A DNA stretch of 64,000 nt from Pseudoscleropodium purum (GCA_963969395.1 OZ017798.1:2790001-2854000); one strand, 5' to 3'; positions 13,429 to 26,165 are shown, counted from the stretch's first letter. Translations and numbers: made by a program. The notes: generated by a model not told the origin, from the letters alone.

Positions 13429-16400
13429 CTGATCGATCATCACCCGCCACACGTACAACCAAAGTAACAAATCCATACACTTTCATAATATCTTCAGGCA
13501 CGCTTCAAACATTCATCCATTCCATTTCCATAAATTCAAGATCTCAATCATCACAATTATTATTGATGTTACAAAATTACAATCGAAGATCCAGTTCCCT
13601 AACTCAAGGAACTGTAACCTCAAGCGGTCTCACCGGCCACCACAATAGCGCCATCTTCCCCACCGCCATGCTCATCCTCCTCGTCGGACTCAAAATCCAG
13701 GCCATATCGACTGAAATGCTTCACTCGGAACCGCCACTCTCCCTTCAGCCCATCGTATCCCAAAAATTCGGCCCCCTGCTCTTCTGTCTTCTTCCTCAAC
13801 CGCTTCTCAAACTTCTCGACCTCCGCTCCCTCCGCGTGATGCTGCCCTGTCTTCTTGTCTATGCATTTCACATTCAACAACGTAACCTCCGCCGCCTTGT
13901 TCAAACCCTGTCCTATCGCCGGTTTCTTAGTCTCATCCATGTACACAAGCACCTCGCATTTGTTGAACTGGACGATGTTCTCCAAATCCAGACGCCGCAC
14001 ATCAGTCTCCCCAAGAAACTTTATTTGCCCATAACCCTGCGTAACACACCACACCAACGACGTCGGACAACACGCTCCATGGGCTCACATCACCACTTCA
14101 ATCGAAACTCACTGACGAGGTTACAAACAGGGCCGGCCTCGCACGACTTTCAGACAACCACCCAGCATGCCCATTCAACAGCCAGTCCTCGATACACAAT
14201 CTTCGTGCCAATCAACGAGTTCTACAACCGCCCAGGGCACATCAACTTTACCTTGCGACCAACCACGAAGTCCTTCACTCTGCGACAGTAGCCAGGATCC
14301 GCACGTTCCACCGCCGCAAGCTCCTGAACTTTGGGATCCGTGAAATAATCTGAGTGCCGTAGCTTGGGCATCAAAGCTTCAATATCAGCACCGTGCTCGT
14401 AAGCAATAGCCGCTTCACCAGCTCGGTGACCTGTAACAATGTCACAATATTATAATCAATAATAACCCCATTCTCGGATCATCGACCCCAACCATGACAG
14501 AAAAGATTACGCAACGTACAAACGACAAAGCTCTAAACTCCTTCAAACTCTACACCAGTCGTGGTGTAACATTCCACCTACCAGTGATAGAAATGTAGCC
14601 GGTTCCTCTGTGACTGTGCTCCTCACGCAACCCGTTCGTTTTCGTGACCTGTTTCGGGGATGCTCTCTCACTCGACTTAGCCTGAGGCACTGCTGGGGTT
14701 TCCACGAATCCGCTTCCATTAGCGGTTTCTGGACTTCTCCAGTTGGTTTGGGGACCTGAGAGGAGTAGCTCATGTAAGCCATACGTCTAAGAAAGCCAGA
14801 TGACGTATCGACCTAATCGGCAAAACAACAAATACTAAAGAAACGAGCGCAAACCGTTTACATGAGCATGCAACAGGACAGAGTGATGAAGAGTAACACT
14901 TGGGCACTTACTTTCTGGAAAGGAAAACGGAACAGAGTCACCACCCACTTCATCCCCGACTTCCTCCTCATGGAACCCTAAAAAGCCGACGAAAGATTGG
15001 TTCACATCAAATAAATTTGTACTATTGTCTGCCTATGTGAATATAAGGCAAAGCAACATCGAACATTCAGCCAGTGTAGGCTCTCTGCAGTACATATTGT
15101 ACCATCCACCACGAGCATACGGAAGCGCACAGCAATACTAAATACACAACCTAAACAATGAGCGGAGCAACCAGGAACAGGGTGGTGCTGGTGGTTCGCA
15201 ACCACCAGTCATATCATACAGCGAACAACTGAGTTTAACGTATTCTCCATCGGGTGCACGGGAACGTACCATCTTTTTGTACAGGTGTGGCTATTTCCCG
15301 GATATCTGGTGCACTCTTCACTGCAGTGGGACTCAGAGGAGGCTGCTCTGGCTGCCGAATGAACAAAGACCGAGGGTTCTCTCGAGGAACAAACATCACA
15401 TCTGCTTTCGGGGTTGACGGAGCGTCATCGCCATCACTGAAGAAAGAGACCTACAAAAGCCGCAGGAGCAGAATGTTATCACTACATCATAGGCGTGACT
15501 CGTCATACAGGTGCTCTAAATTTCCTTCAAACGGAGGATGCATCAAATGGCGTGCACACTTGATTCAAAAGAAGTGCTGGTGAGAGTCAAGAAGTGCGAA
15601 AGTCAAGCCATAAAACATCGATTAAACATTCGATATCATGTCACATGAAAAGCCTTCTAAAGATTATCTGGGATGGCTTAGCCCGAATTTTGATCGAGAC
15701 ATCCACACATCCCTGATGATCAAATCGCAATACTGCTACAAATTCAAATACCGATCTAGTCAATACCTACGTAATTAGGGTAAGTTTAAATCGTCACCTT
15801 TGGGCTATCCTTTTTAGGATGGTACCGCCGCGCGTGCATGCGAACCTTAGAGCGCTGAGTGATGTGCCGAGGAGTTAACAAAGTGTTCACTCGCACTTGA
15901 GTTGGCTTTTCGGATACCTGCATGCACACAAAATCCTCACTATCCCATCGCTCGACACGTAACAACCGCCACACCAAAGACACTTGGAATCCTCTATCCC
16001 AAATTAAGTATACAATTAAACCCAAAAACTGAAATAAAAAACAAACATACCGGCATACTTGAGATCCCATACTGGACGGATGGACCGGAACCGGCGCTGC
16101 GGCCGATCGTTATTTGGGGCATGGCTGGAAGGGTTCCGAACGGATTTGTTATTGGTGTAGATGGGACTGAAACAACATTCTGGGTAGGTCTGCAAACACC
16201 ACATCCACACACAAGGAGTTTCAAGACACAGTCAGACAAATCTCATCTACAAGTCTAGCAGGGGTTCCGAAAACCGTACTAATCTCCATAACAATCACCA
16301 AAAAAGCAAAGACAGACGAACAACCACAAGCGGATTCAACTTTCACAATACTGAACGACCTAGCAACACCACAAGCCTTCTCCCTGAACAACGCCACTCT

Positions 16401-19400
16401 CTAGCTAGAGGAACGCACTGAAAATTATACCAACTCCTAGAACAAGGCCTCAAGAAATCAGGAACCATGGATCACTTACTGTTGTAGTCCGAATCCATTT
16501 TGCTGACCAAACGAAGGAGCTGTACCAAAAATATTGCTGGTCCCTACACACATCGTAGCATTACACAGAAGATGTCAATATGTGAATACCGGAAGTCCTC
16601 ACAGCAAAGATGCCAATCAAACTTCCCCCATCAGATTTTACACGGGCGAATATCGGCAATGCCCCTGGCACCATAAGAAACTGAAAGAACGCCATTTAAC
16701 TTAGAAAATACGGCGCACCCAAATTTACATTACTAATTCTCAAAAACACTTAACAGGGTCACAATGGACTATGCAGTGCGATGAAGCACTAAGCACGATG
16801 GAAAAAGTGGACAGCATTTTGGGATCGTTACACACTAGCTCACAGAAACACCACACGGATCTAAAACGTCACAAGAACAAGAATAAGCAAAAGACGCCAG
16901 CAGACACTGAATAATCAATTCTTAACTCCGCCGAATTCAACTATATTCAAAGATCACAGAAATGAACACATGAAACCTACGGATCATAAATGATCGAATC
17001 TGCTAAGGGAACTCAAACCAGAACCACATGACTATCTTAGGTTTCGAGGATTCTACCTTGTTGAGGAGTCTGCAAGTTCGGGAAGCTGACTGCGCTGGGG
17101 GTTTGGCCAGCAGGAGTTGGTCCAAACCCACTAAACAGAGGCGATGACTGGAATCAACCACACCACAGACAGCAGAGAATTAAGAAAAAACAAGTGACCC
17201 GTCAAGTCTAAAATGAACACGAGCACACTACAACTTGATCACAACCTAATACAAACTCACACAGAATTCCAAGTGTGAACGTCACAGTAGCAGTTTTCTT
17301 ATTATTGCTATCGTTGCTGCTGCGATTAGTAACATAGCAAATATCATGAGCCATACGATCAAATCCAAAACCTGTCAAACATTAAAGCACAGAAGAATCA
17401 TACCGACGACTGCGTCAGCCCCGCGGGCTTCGTTTGACCAAACAGGGAACCAGGAGTGGTCGTGTTGCCAAACAAGTTCGACCCAAACGGTGCAGCAGGA
17501 CTTGCCCCAAAAGGCTGAGATCCGGGAGTCGAGGCTCCAAACAGTCCGCCGCTGCTCGCTGCCTGAGTGTTGCCGAACAAACCCCCGCCTCCAAATGCAG
17601 ACGAGGTCTGACCACCGAATGCCGGCGCCGAAGCACCACCACCAAATGCTGGAGTCGACGCTGCCCCGAAGGCAGGACTGCTCTGTCCGAACAGTGAAGG
17701 TGCTGATGCCCCAAACGTCGAGCTCCCGAATGCACCCCCCGAACTTTGCCCGAAAGGTGATGGAGACGATCCGAATGCTGGGGTGGAATTCGCCTGACCA
17801 AATGCTGGTGTTGATGATGCGCCAAATGCTGGTGCACTCGCCCCACCAAATGCAGAACCGCTCAGACCGAACGTGCTTGTCCCAAATGCGGGCGTCGAAC
17901 TCTGCCCAAAAGCGGGAGTCGGAGTACTAGGGCTTCCAAATGCTGGCTTCGCACCAAACGGATTCGGGGTGGAGGTTGAGCCGAAAGGGTTAGGAGTGGC
18001 TGCTGCCCCGAAGGCCGTACTTCCAGACCCAAATGGACTAGCAGCCGCTGGAGCCGGCTGTGGTTGTTGGCCAAATATGCCTCCAGCAGCAGGCTGCGCG
18101 CTGGCTGGATTAGGCCCACCTGTGAGAACAAATGTGCAAACATCAGGCCCACAGCCCTGACCTCACGAAAAGAACGAAACGTCTCCAAAATCAATACAAG
18201 AAAGAGTCTGATACTAAAAATAACATCAACAATATGTCAAACTACAACCAAATATGACGATATAGTCAAATCGGATTCTTCTGAAAGAACAAGTGCACAG
18301 TACTCACCTTTATCGCCTGCTGCGTAATCCTCCCATCTCAATTCCTCGAGTTGCTTGTCCTTGTAGGCGGGCATCGCAGAAATACACAGAAACTTCCCGG
18401 CTTGGGCACCAACCCCAGAGTCCGTGTCATTGGTCACAGCATATGGTGTCACCCTGCTCCCCACTCGAGGCTGCTGCTGCGCACCTCCGAAAGCGGATGT
18501 CCCGAAGCTGCTGCCAAATGCACTCCCTGATGAGGCCCCTGTGCTCCAAAAAAACAATGCCATCAGGTTAGCACTGCCTTCACATCCAAACAACGCCACT
18601 TCTATTCAACTACGCTCACACAGGGACAGATACACCACATCTAACCCCTAGACTGAACGCTATCTTTCTACACAAAACTTCTCCTGATTGAATCACAAAC
18701 CATTACCGCAATACACTCAGAGACCATCATAACACCATGCCACGCCACTGATGCGTTACTCACCAAATGGCGATGCCGCCACTGTGCTCCCGAAGGCTGG
18801 GGTCGAGCTCGCACCGAAAGCAGGGGTACTTTGCCCAAACACTGAGCTGCCCCCGAATGCAGGAGCAGCCGCGCCAAATGCAGGCGTCGACGTTGACGCT
18901 CCGAAACCAGAACTCGATGCCCCACCAAAGGCTGACGTCGTCGATGCACCGAAAGCCGGAGTGGAAGATGCGCCAAACGCGGGAGTGGACGCCCCGAACA
19001 GTGGGGTGGTCGTACTTCCAAAGGCAGGGGTCGACTGGGCACCGAAGGCTGGCGTTGTAGACCCAAAAGCTTGGCTCCCACCGAATGCCGGTTGGGACTG
19101 TCCAAAAGTCGGGGACCCAAATGGATTCTGTTGAGGTTGAGTCGAACCGAACCCCCCGAAGGGTGAGGCAGGTTTTTGTTGACCAAAAGTCCCTGCAAAT
19201 CAAACATTTTGCACGTCTCAGGAGAAGAAGACTACGGTTGGTAAGAGTGGGATGGTTTCATTGGAGATTCAAATGCCATCCGTTTATCTTAGAAAAGTCA
19301 AAATGTGCTCTTAAACTGACTAGGGAACCCCTTTTTCACTGATCCTATGAGCGCAATTCAAATCTGAGCGTATATGTGAAAATGAGGAGTCCTCATCGGA

Positions 19401-20746
19401 GGGAAACGTTGGAAACCCAGGGAAGGTGTTGAAATGTAGTCGGAACAGATAACATGCACTACTTCCCAGAGGATCAACTTCATCCGCGAAAAGTAAACCA
19501 AACAACCATTCCGGGAATCCAAATCACAATAACCTGATGTTGGCAACGACTACTCACCAAATGCAGGGGTCGTAGATGCAGCACCAAAGGCCGGTGTCGC
19601 AGGAGCTCCGAAGACCCCTGTTGATGTACCACTACCGAATAGGGAGCTGCTCGTCTGTGCTCCGAAAGCTGGGGTTGTGCTGCCAAACGGCTTAGCTCCG
19701 AAAGGATTGCTGCCTTGGGCATTGGATCCAAATGGGTTCGAACTCGCACCGAAAGGATTGGCGGCTGGAGCACCAAACGGACTTGCACTGGATGCCCCAA
19801 AGGCTGGAACACACAAGCAATCAACAACCACTGTCAAACATGATGATCATTGGCAGTCAACGGGCTCTCTTCAACAACACATTGACAGTCAGGAAGGCGA
19901 CTTCACAGAAACGGGCCTGGCAAGAGATGAGTAAGTGCAAATCATAGCTCGGTTAGCAACAGACCTACGGGTACCACTTGAATCTAAAATCATAACAGCT
20001 ATTGGAAAACGATGAATTCCTTTCGTGACCAATTATAATCCGACAATCTAGACAACTAACAATAGTGAACAGCGGTTATCGCCATATAATCCACTAACAC
20101 TAATGCCTTCCGTCACTGAATACTCATCGCTACAAAGTGAACAAATGTGAAATTAAATATATACTCCGCACGAAATTAGGTGTTCCTGGGTATCTCGCAT
20201 GATCAGAACTCAGCAGTAGAAACCCTAATTCCATGAATTGCTACGTGCCAAATGTTTCTTAACAAAGTTGCTACAGCTACCACGTGAACATTAGAAACGA
20301 AAAATAATCAGAGAGATTAAACGAGCACTCTCCTTTACGTTAAAGGATCATTTCTCTCAGGTGAACGCTGACAATTACCAGAAGCAGCATACAAGGAGTA
20401 AATTTTGTAACTATGCTTTGTGGGATCAAATCCATCCATGATCCAATAATTCTACTCACATGACTGGTTGTGATGGTCAGCATCGATCGCCATATTTGTT
20501 GAAATTGTTAAACCTTGAGAATTTGACACTTTTGCAGACTGCAGATCTATACAGGACATTATTTATAGAGCATTTTGCACTCGAGTGCCACAATTTTGGA
20601 GCTTCGAAACACACTTGTCTAACGAAAACGACTATATCAATAGTACAGACCATCAATCATCGCTCACAAGCTCCATACAATAAGAATGCTCTCATAGTTT
20701 AGTCAAAGTCCATGAAGGAGAACTTACGGCTGCTGGATCCGAACAT
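8863..20746 (-). CDS. NUP98-96: NUP98-NUP96 nucleoporin precursor, 24 exons, self-cleaving
   Basis: Exons (high to low coordinate): 20746-20728, 19803-19558, 19192-18764, 18538-18308, 18119-17404, 17147-17057, 16543-16480, 16189-16051, 15917-15798, 15450-15270, 14977-14912, 14755-14582, 14430-14252, 14036-13634, 13428-13177, 12907-12592, 12388-12016, 11873-11171, 10986-10484, 10358-10230, 9934-9811, 9596-9448, 9337-9240, 9064-8863. All joins are GT..AG with matching phase; they sum to 5,907 nt, about 1,968 residues. Order: FG repeats (about 2-235), GLEBS motif that binds the mRNA-export factor RAE1 (about 259-308), more FG repeats (to about 590), the autoproteolytic domain ending at HF993/S994, then the alpha-helical NUP96 part that scaffolds the outer-ring Y complex (for example [35 protein letters not shown]). 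NUP98 lines the transport channel. Weakest joins: the starts of exons 15, 18 and 20. The alternative is two very tightly packed genes. Confidence 0.85.
13429..13633 (-). other. Intron 14, the NUP98/NUP96 junction intron (205 nt)
   Basis: The donor is GCCG/GTGAGA and the acceptor GATCGATCAG/GG; both are phase 1, giving GCC GGG TCC and no frame break. Reading through the donor gives only four more codons before TGA at 13622-13620. Upstream of the acceptor the NUP96 frame is open back to ATG 13501. The acceptor's pyrimidine tract is modest (TTTGTTACTTTGGTTGT), so this join needs cDNA support. Fewer than 120 bases separate the possible NUP98 stop from the possible NUP96 start, too little for an ordinary terminator plus promoter. 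Confidence 0.65.
13634..20746 (-). other. NUP98: NUP98 half of the precursor: FG repeats, GLEBS motif and autoproteolytic domain
   Basis: The first 14 exons encode about 1,019 residues starting MFGSSSPFG. Exons 2-5 are almost wholly FG repeats of the PAFG(A/S/Q) and NPFGS type, with a few GLFG units (GGLFGN, GGLFGAS). Exon 4 carries the GLEBS motif, recognisable from PYAVTNDTD through [11 protein letters not shown] to [15 protein letters not shown]. Exon 8 has [19 protein letters not shown] and exon 9 [13 protein letters not shown], both typical of plant NUP98 linkers. Exons 12-14 form the C-terminal domain from GYISITG through [16 protein letters not shown] to the cleavage site. If intron 14 is not removed, the frame stops at TGA 13622-13620 and gives a free NUP98. 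Confidence 0.85.
13710..13718 (-). other. Autoproteolysis site HFS of the NUP98 C-terminal domain
   Basis: Codons CAT TTC AGT encode H992-F993-S994 in the context [20 protein letters not shown]98-family domains cleave themselves between Phe and Ser by an N-to-O acyl shift. All three residues of the motif are intact, and the acidic tail after YGL also matches the family. Because the frame continues into NUP96, cleavage here would release separate NUP98 and NUP96. Confidence 0.85.
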
Positions 20747-21381
20747 TGTAGGTCGCCAATTAGCCTGTTTTATTCAAATATCCCTGTCAGCATAAAAGAA
20801 GTCAGAGCTGTCAAAAGAACAACGCCGACAGGACAGACAATGAGAGAAGAAAGCAAAGACCGGTATCAATTCGAGAAGAAACACGAACTCACAAGGCAAC
20901 CACTGCGGGTAAGAAGGACGCAATTCTACGTTCATCGTCTGCCACAAACTACCAATTCCGCCCTCTACAACCTTCCGATCACCTTCATCACCAGATTTAG
21001 GGTTTCTAGACCAATCCTTCGCTCAAAGCATCCAACGCTCTAACAAATCACCGTGGACCTTCACGTACCAGAACCAAAGCTTGACGAAACGAAGTCAACC
21101 TCAATCGCAACCAAATAACCACACTCATTAGCTCGCTCAATTCCGTGCAAACCTATTCAAACTCGCGTCTCGAGGTCCCAGATTTACGCCTGATCCGCTC
21201 TGCCACCACAGCAGCTGCTCGTTGCGAAGCCGCGGAAAGAAAGCTGTAGCGTCAGAGGCACTCGGAGCACGCATTAGCGACGAGTGGAAGGAGAGGTTGG
21301 AAAGAAGTCATGAGGAACAGCATCGCCATTGCAGTGCCATCCATGGCGGAAGCAAGCTTCAAGTGCGAGGAAGACAGGATT

Positions 21382-21390
21382 TTAGGGTTA
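21382..21390 (-). promoter_or_regulatory. Telo-box-like element in the NUP98-NUP96 leader
   Basis: On the minus strand this reads AACCCTAAA. Telo-boxes are common just downstream of the start site in plant genes for translation and cell growth. It lies between the coding start and the pyrimidine patch described next. Confidence 0.4.
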
Positions 21391-21405
21391 GGCGTTGAAT
21401 ATATT

Positions 21406-21513
21406 TGAGAAGAGAGAGATAGGAGAGTGAGAGAGAGAATCCTGATATTAATATCGTATAAGCCATTGGGAACTAGACTCGGTCAAGTGTGTAAGTTAAT
21501 TTGTGTATATATA
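21406..21513 (-). promoter_or_regulatory. Putative core promoter of NUP98-NUP96: TATA box and pyrimidine patch
   Basis: On the minus strand a TATATATA box (21513-21506) is followed about 70 bases downstream by a 34-base run of C and T, mostly TCTCTC (21439-21406), a typical plant Y patch. The coding start lies about 660 bases further on, after a 5' leader that probably holds an intron ending at a GACAG acceptor near 20,790. No start site can be read from sequence alone. Confidence 0.4.
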
Positions 21514-22378
21514 GAAACGAAATTAGAATTAGGTGCTTTTAAGTAAAAGAAAATTTTAAACAAAAGTATATTATTTGGAAATGTTTCATGGTTATCATGA
21601 ATTTTTGAAATAATTTTTTTTTTAAAATTGAAGTAGCAAGTAAGTATATCTTAATTAGAAGTGTATTTTGTAAGACTCAAAACATGCACTACAGGATTCT
21701 AGTATTTTGCAATTCTATTGAGCCATGTATAAAGTTGAAGGCATCTCATTTAGACATTTTAAAGTTATATTATTAACAATTCAACAAATGCATAATTGAT
21801 AGAATAATTGAGGGTGATTTAAATAAGATACTTCTATTATAATGGAATTTTTGTTTTTCATTATTTTAATTTTTAATCACTCTCAAGTCTTGTGGTAAGC
21901 AAAAGTATGATGGATTTTTGTTTTTTAATTATGAAAACTAATTTGGTAAGAATTAATAGAATGAAGAAGATTTATTGTTTGTACAATAATTGCTTACTTA
22001 GAGGTATGGAAACAATTCTGACATTGAATCTAAGCATTAATTGCATACTTTTCTTTCAAAAAAATAGGCATGTGTTTAATTTATCTAGATGATGGAGTTG
22101 TTCCAAACATAGTTGGAGAACATAGCTTATTTGGTAAATTTAAAGACCCAATGCATTGTTCAATTTAATGAACAATGATAAGAATTAAAAAACAGTAGCA
22201 TGTCAATGTTAGGTTATAATATTTTGTAACATATTTAAATAAACAACATATTATAAGCTTGGTGATATATCTATGATTTTCTTTAAGTATACAAGTGCAT
22301 TATTTGGAATTCTTTGCATGTTTGATTTTTTTTTTTCAATTCTTTGCATTTCATTTTCATCATTGATTATCCAAGACA

Positions 22379-23255
22379 AAAGTATACTTTTAACCCCTAA
22401 ATTCCCATTCTCCTCTATAAGGACAAAATGGATTTTAGATAGGCTCCTATAGTCTCAATTTTCATTGTGATTTTTTGAAACTTTTTTTGAAGATAAGAAA
22501 ATACATAAACTCTTTGGAAATATAATTTTTTTCAATCATGGCTTGAAAGGACAAGTTATGGAACCCTAAGCTAAAGACAAGGTTAACAAACAACAAAAAA
22601 AAATCACAAAAAGTCAAAATAAAATGTTCAAAATTTTTTTCTTCAAATATTATATTCTTGTTTATAAGTGAAGCTTTAATTCATTCAATTTATTCTAGTG
22701 ATGAGAAATTTATGGACAATCTTGATTTTTAGGAAATCTAAGGCATCTTCTTGAAATAATAACTTATAGGATTTTTATAATTCAATTTTTATAATTTAAA
22801 AATAATAATAACAAAGTTAAAATTTTCTTGCTAGGACAATCTTACCATTGGGATTATTGTGTTTTAATTCCATCTATGAGCTATTAATGATTTAGTTTTT
22901 TGTTCAATCTTGAACCTACTTCTACTTAACAATTTTTAAAATAAATCAAGTGTTTTTGTTTTTGAAATTTTTGTCCTAGACTTTTAAGTCAATTCATTAA
23001 CATAAAAAATTTTAATTTCAAGACCATAGTGCAAAAAAATTCCACAAATGGCACTTAAAGTCATTTAAAATTGCAAGCTAGCAACCAAAATACTTTTTTT
23101 TCAACTTTGAATACTAATATCTTTCAAATGTATTGTAAGACTTCATGAAATTTGAATCACATGATTAAAGACAAAAAAATATATACAAGATCATGTAGAT
23201 AATTGGACTCTATAAAAGAAAATTATTTTTATGGGTGAATGCAACATGAAAGGCA
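22379..23255. repeat. Dispersed repeat R1, copy 1
   Basis: This roughly 870-bp stretch is diverged but clearly collinear with 25350-26165. Shared landmarks in order are GGACAAAATGGATTTT, a T-rich block, AATCTT then AATAACTTATAGAATT-like, ATTGTGTT..ATTCC, AATTCCACA(A/G)ATG..AAAGTCAT, TTGCA(A/G)GCTAG, and CAACTTT(G/A)AAT(A/G)CTAAT. There are no open frames and no clear terminal repeats. The class is unknown. Confidence 0.6.
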
Positions 23256-23289
23256 TTACAAAAATTTTCAACCCTTAGAAAGTTTGCAA

Positions 23290-23556
23290 CATTAGAAGAA
23301 ATTTGAGGGCACTAGAAGCCCATTTCAAGCCTGTTCACCCTCAGTGAGGGGAACGGCCAACTATCATAATTTCTTTTTTCAAAAATTTAAAAAAAAAATG
23401 TAATCTACAAATGCAAAAAAAATTGAAAAAAAAAAATTGGGGATGATGACGTGGTAGGGTCTCGACTACGTCAGCAGTCCGATTCCAACGTTGCACCGGT
23501 CATGTTCCCAACTTGGTAACTCACAGGCTTCCAAAGCCCTCAAACTCCTTCTAATG
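23290..23556. mobile_element. MITE-like element, CATTAGAAGA family, copy 1
   Basis: The ends are inverted: CATTAGAAGAAATTTGAGGGC on the left and GCCCTCAAACTCCTTCTAATG on the right. The element is 267 bp with a GC-richer core containing GAGGGGAACGGCC and no coding capacity. It is one of five related elements in the window. No target duplication is evident. Confidence 0.65.
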
Positions 23557-23860
23557 GTTTTGAACACACATACACTGATGCAATTAAATAGAAATTAAAA
23601 TTATTTTATTATTTTTTAATGAAAGCATCTAATCATTTTGATGTGGCACTACTTGTGCCACATCAGCACCACATTCACTTTTAATATTTTTTATTTTTCT
23701 ATACTTGCAATGTAGAGGGCCAAAAAACAAAACCTTAATAACCTTCCCAGGGTTTTAAATTTTTCCTAGTGGGTAATTTTGAGTGATTTTTAACTAAAAA
23801 TCGATCTTAGGATTTTTAGGATTAAATTGGTAGTTTATCATAGTAACTTCTTTAATATGC

Positions 23861-24119
23861 CATTAGAAGATTTTTGAGGCCTCCAAATGCTTGCAAATTA
23901 TCACAGCCTATGAACGTAGGAAATAAGTTCAGTGCAATGGTCTAACGTGGCTGAGACTGTGCCACATCATTGACCTAATTTATTTTTTTTTTTTTCAATT
24001 TTTTTTGCATTTAGAGACTAAAAAAAAGTTGACGGTGGGTTGTTTCCCTTGCTATGAGGAACAATTGTAGGGGAATAGGCCCAAAACAGGCTTCTGGAGC
24101 CCCAAAAACTCTTCTAATG
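23861..24119. mobile_element. MITE-like element, CATTAGAAGA family, copy 2
   Basis: The 259-bp element begins CATTAGAAGATTTTTGAGGC and ends GCCCCAAAAACTCTTCTAATG in inverted relation. The core includes GTGCCACATCA and GGGGAATAGGCCC, both echoed in the sister copies. It lies only 300 bp from copy 1. Confidence 0.65.
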
Positions 24120-25349
24120 ATTTATCGTTCAAAAGTATAGGATACCATTGCTTAATCCCACTAGTATATTTCATTATCTAACCTAAATAACATCTAAATT
24201 TGAATGATGACTAGTTCTAATTGACTTATTGACATCAATAGGGGTTCTTTCATCCATCTAAATGTTTTGAAGATTCTTATGTTGATTGTTTTTCATTTAT
24301 ATGGTGTAAATTTCTAAACTTGTATACACAAATATTTTATAGTCTAAAAACTAATGCAAATTTTTCTTTAAAAACTCACTTTTCTACTTCAACAATCAAC
24401 CTTCAAATTACCTACTAACTTTAATTATTGAATAATATTAAAATCTCAATACATCCATGACTTCTAATTTTATTTTCTACTTTATGTTTTGGATTTATTA
24501 ATAAGTATTTGTTAAATAAATGGTGTGAAGTTCTTAAACAAACATAATCAATAGGATACAATTGTAAATAATTTTAAATTCAATCATTTTTCTAGGTTGT
24601 ACTTCATAGGGATAGTGTTTTACAATAAATTAAATTATTAAATTACTATTATAAATTGCACATTCGAAAATATCTCTAAGGTTACAAAACTTTCCATCTT
24701 GTAGGAATTAAAGCTTTTTAAATGATTTAGACCAAATCAATGGATATATAAGTGAACATTTGGATATAGAGAGAGAAGAATCAAGGAAGATAACAACATA
24801 TGCCTTATATTATTTTACCAAAAAAATCCTACTATAGAACTTGTTATTATTGTCTATTCACTCTACTCTATTGACTTTTAAAATAAAATTGTAGTGCATT
24901 CTAACAGTACAAAGGTTAGAATTGCCTTCTAAAAGACAAAGTATAGTATAGTAAGTTAGTTTCAACAAATGCATATTAAAATATATTTTTTAACGCCTAA
25001 AACTATTAAAACATAATTTTAGGCCATTTTCAATTTAGGGCAGGCCTTTATTGGTATAATATCTATTGGGTTCTTGTAAATTTTTTTATAAGAGGTGTGT
25101 TTCACTAATAACTTGATATCTAATTTATTTTACAACAATTCAAGTCATGGTTTAAAGGTTATGCTTCCAAAGGACATTTTTTTGGAAGTAATGGTAGTTT
25201 AGACAACCATGATAGATAGGTCTAACTGGTTTGAAATTTTTTAGAAGTTCGTTAACATAATTCCAAAAGTTGAAAGGCATTTGAGTATGAAATTTTGACT
25301 TACAAGTCTTTGAAATAAGTTTTCGTCCTTTAAACAATGTTTGAAACTT

Positions 25350-26165
25350 AATCTCCCAGGGACCATTGTCCCTTTAGAGGACAAAATGGATTTTGGGCAA
25401 GTTCCTATGACCTCATTTTTTAGTGAATTTTTATAAAAAATTCTCTAAAGATAGAAAAACTTATCATCTTTGTAGTGCTATAATTTTTATTTCAATCAGT
25501 GCCCAAGAACAAAAGTTAGACCACAAAAAGTCAAAATTTTCAATCGAAGGGCAAAAAAAATCCACAATATCTGGAAATTAAATTAAATTTTTTTCTTATA
25601 GATCATATTTTTGTCTACATGTTTTTTAATTCATTCCATTTGGATTAGTGATGTGAATGTTATGAACAATCTTGTTTTGGGGGCAATTTGAGCATATTTA
25701 AAAAAAAATAACTTATAGAATTTATTTTTTAATGTAATTTTCACAATTTTTCAAAAAAAATAGTTTTAGAAGGTTAAGCTTTTTTACTAGAATAATCTTA
25801 TGATTGAATTTATTGTGTTCAATCCCATTTTAGATCTATTAATGAATTTATTTTAAGAAGAAAAATTAAGTGTATGTTTTAATTTGTTTTATTTCTAGAC
25901 TTTAAATTCAATTATTCAACACAATTTTTTTTTAATTCAAAGTACATATTGCAAAAAATTCCACAGATGATGGACAAAGTCATCTGAAATTGCAGGCTAG
26001 TGTTCAAAAAAAACTTTTTTTTCCAACTTTAAATGCTAATGTCTTTGAATCTATACGGTCAAAATTCATGAAAATTATATTACATGATCTTAGATAAACA
26101 AAGTACAAGATCCTACAATTAGATTCTGAAAGAATTCTTTTTTTTGGATGAATGCAATAGAAATA
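25350..26165. repeat. Dispersed repeat R1, copy 2
   Basis: Direct-orientation relative of 22379-23255, about 3 kb away. The same landmark order is kept, with many small indels in the A/T runs. Further partial relatives occur near 33.45 kb, 50.7-51.55 kb and 59.15-59.4 kb. A phrase close to ACCCCTCA often precedes a copy. Confidence 0.6.

Noticed and set aside
16640..16680. A possible extra micro-exon between NUP98 exons 6 and 7
   Set aside because: Direct joining of exons 6 and 7 keeps phase and sense ([12 protein letters not shown]). Including the candidate gives a stop or needs a poor donor.
17346..19134. Long plus-strand frames opposite the FG-repeat exons
   Set aside because: They are antisense shadows of the repetitive FG codons. 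The minus-strand frame has splice sites and recognisable motifs.
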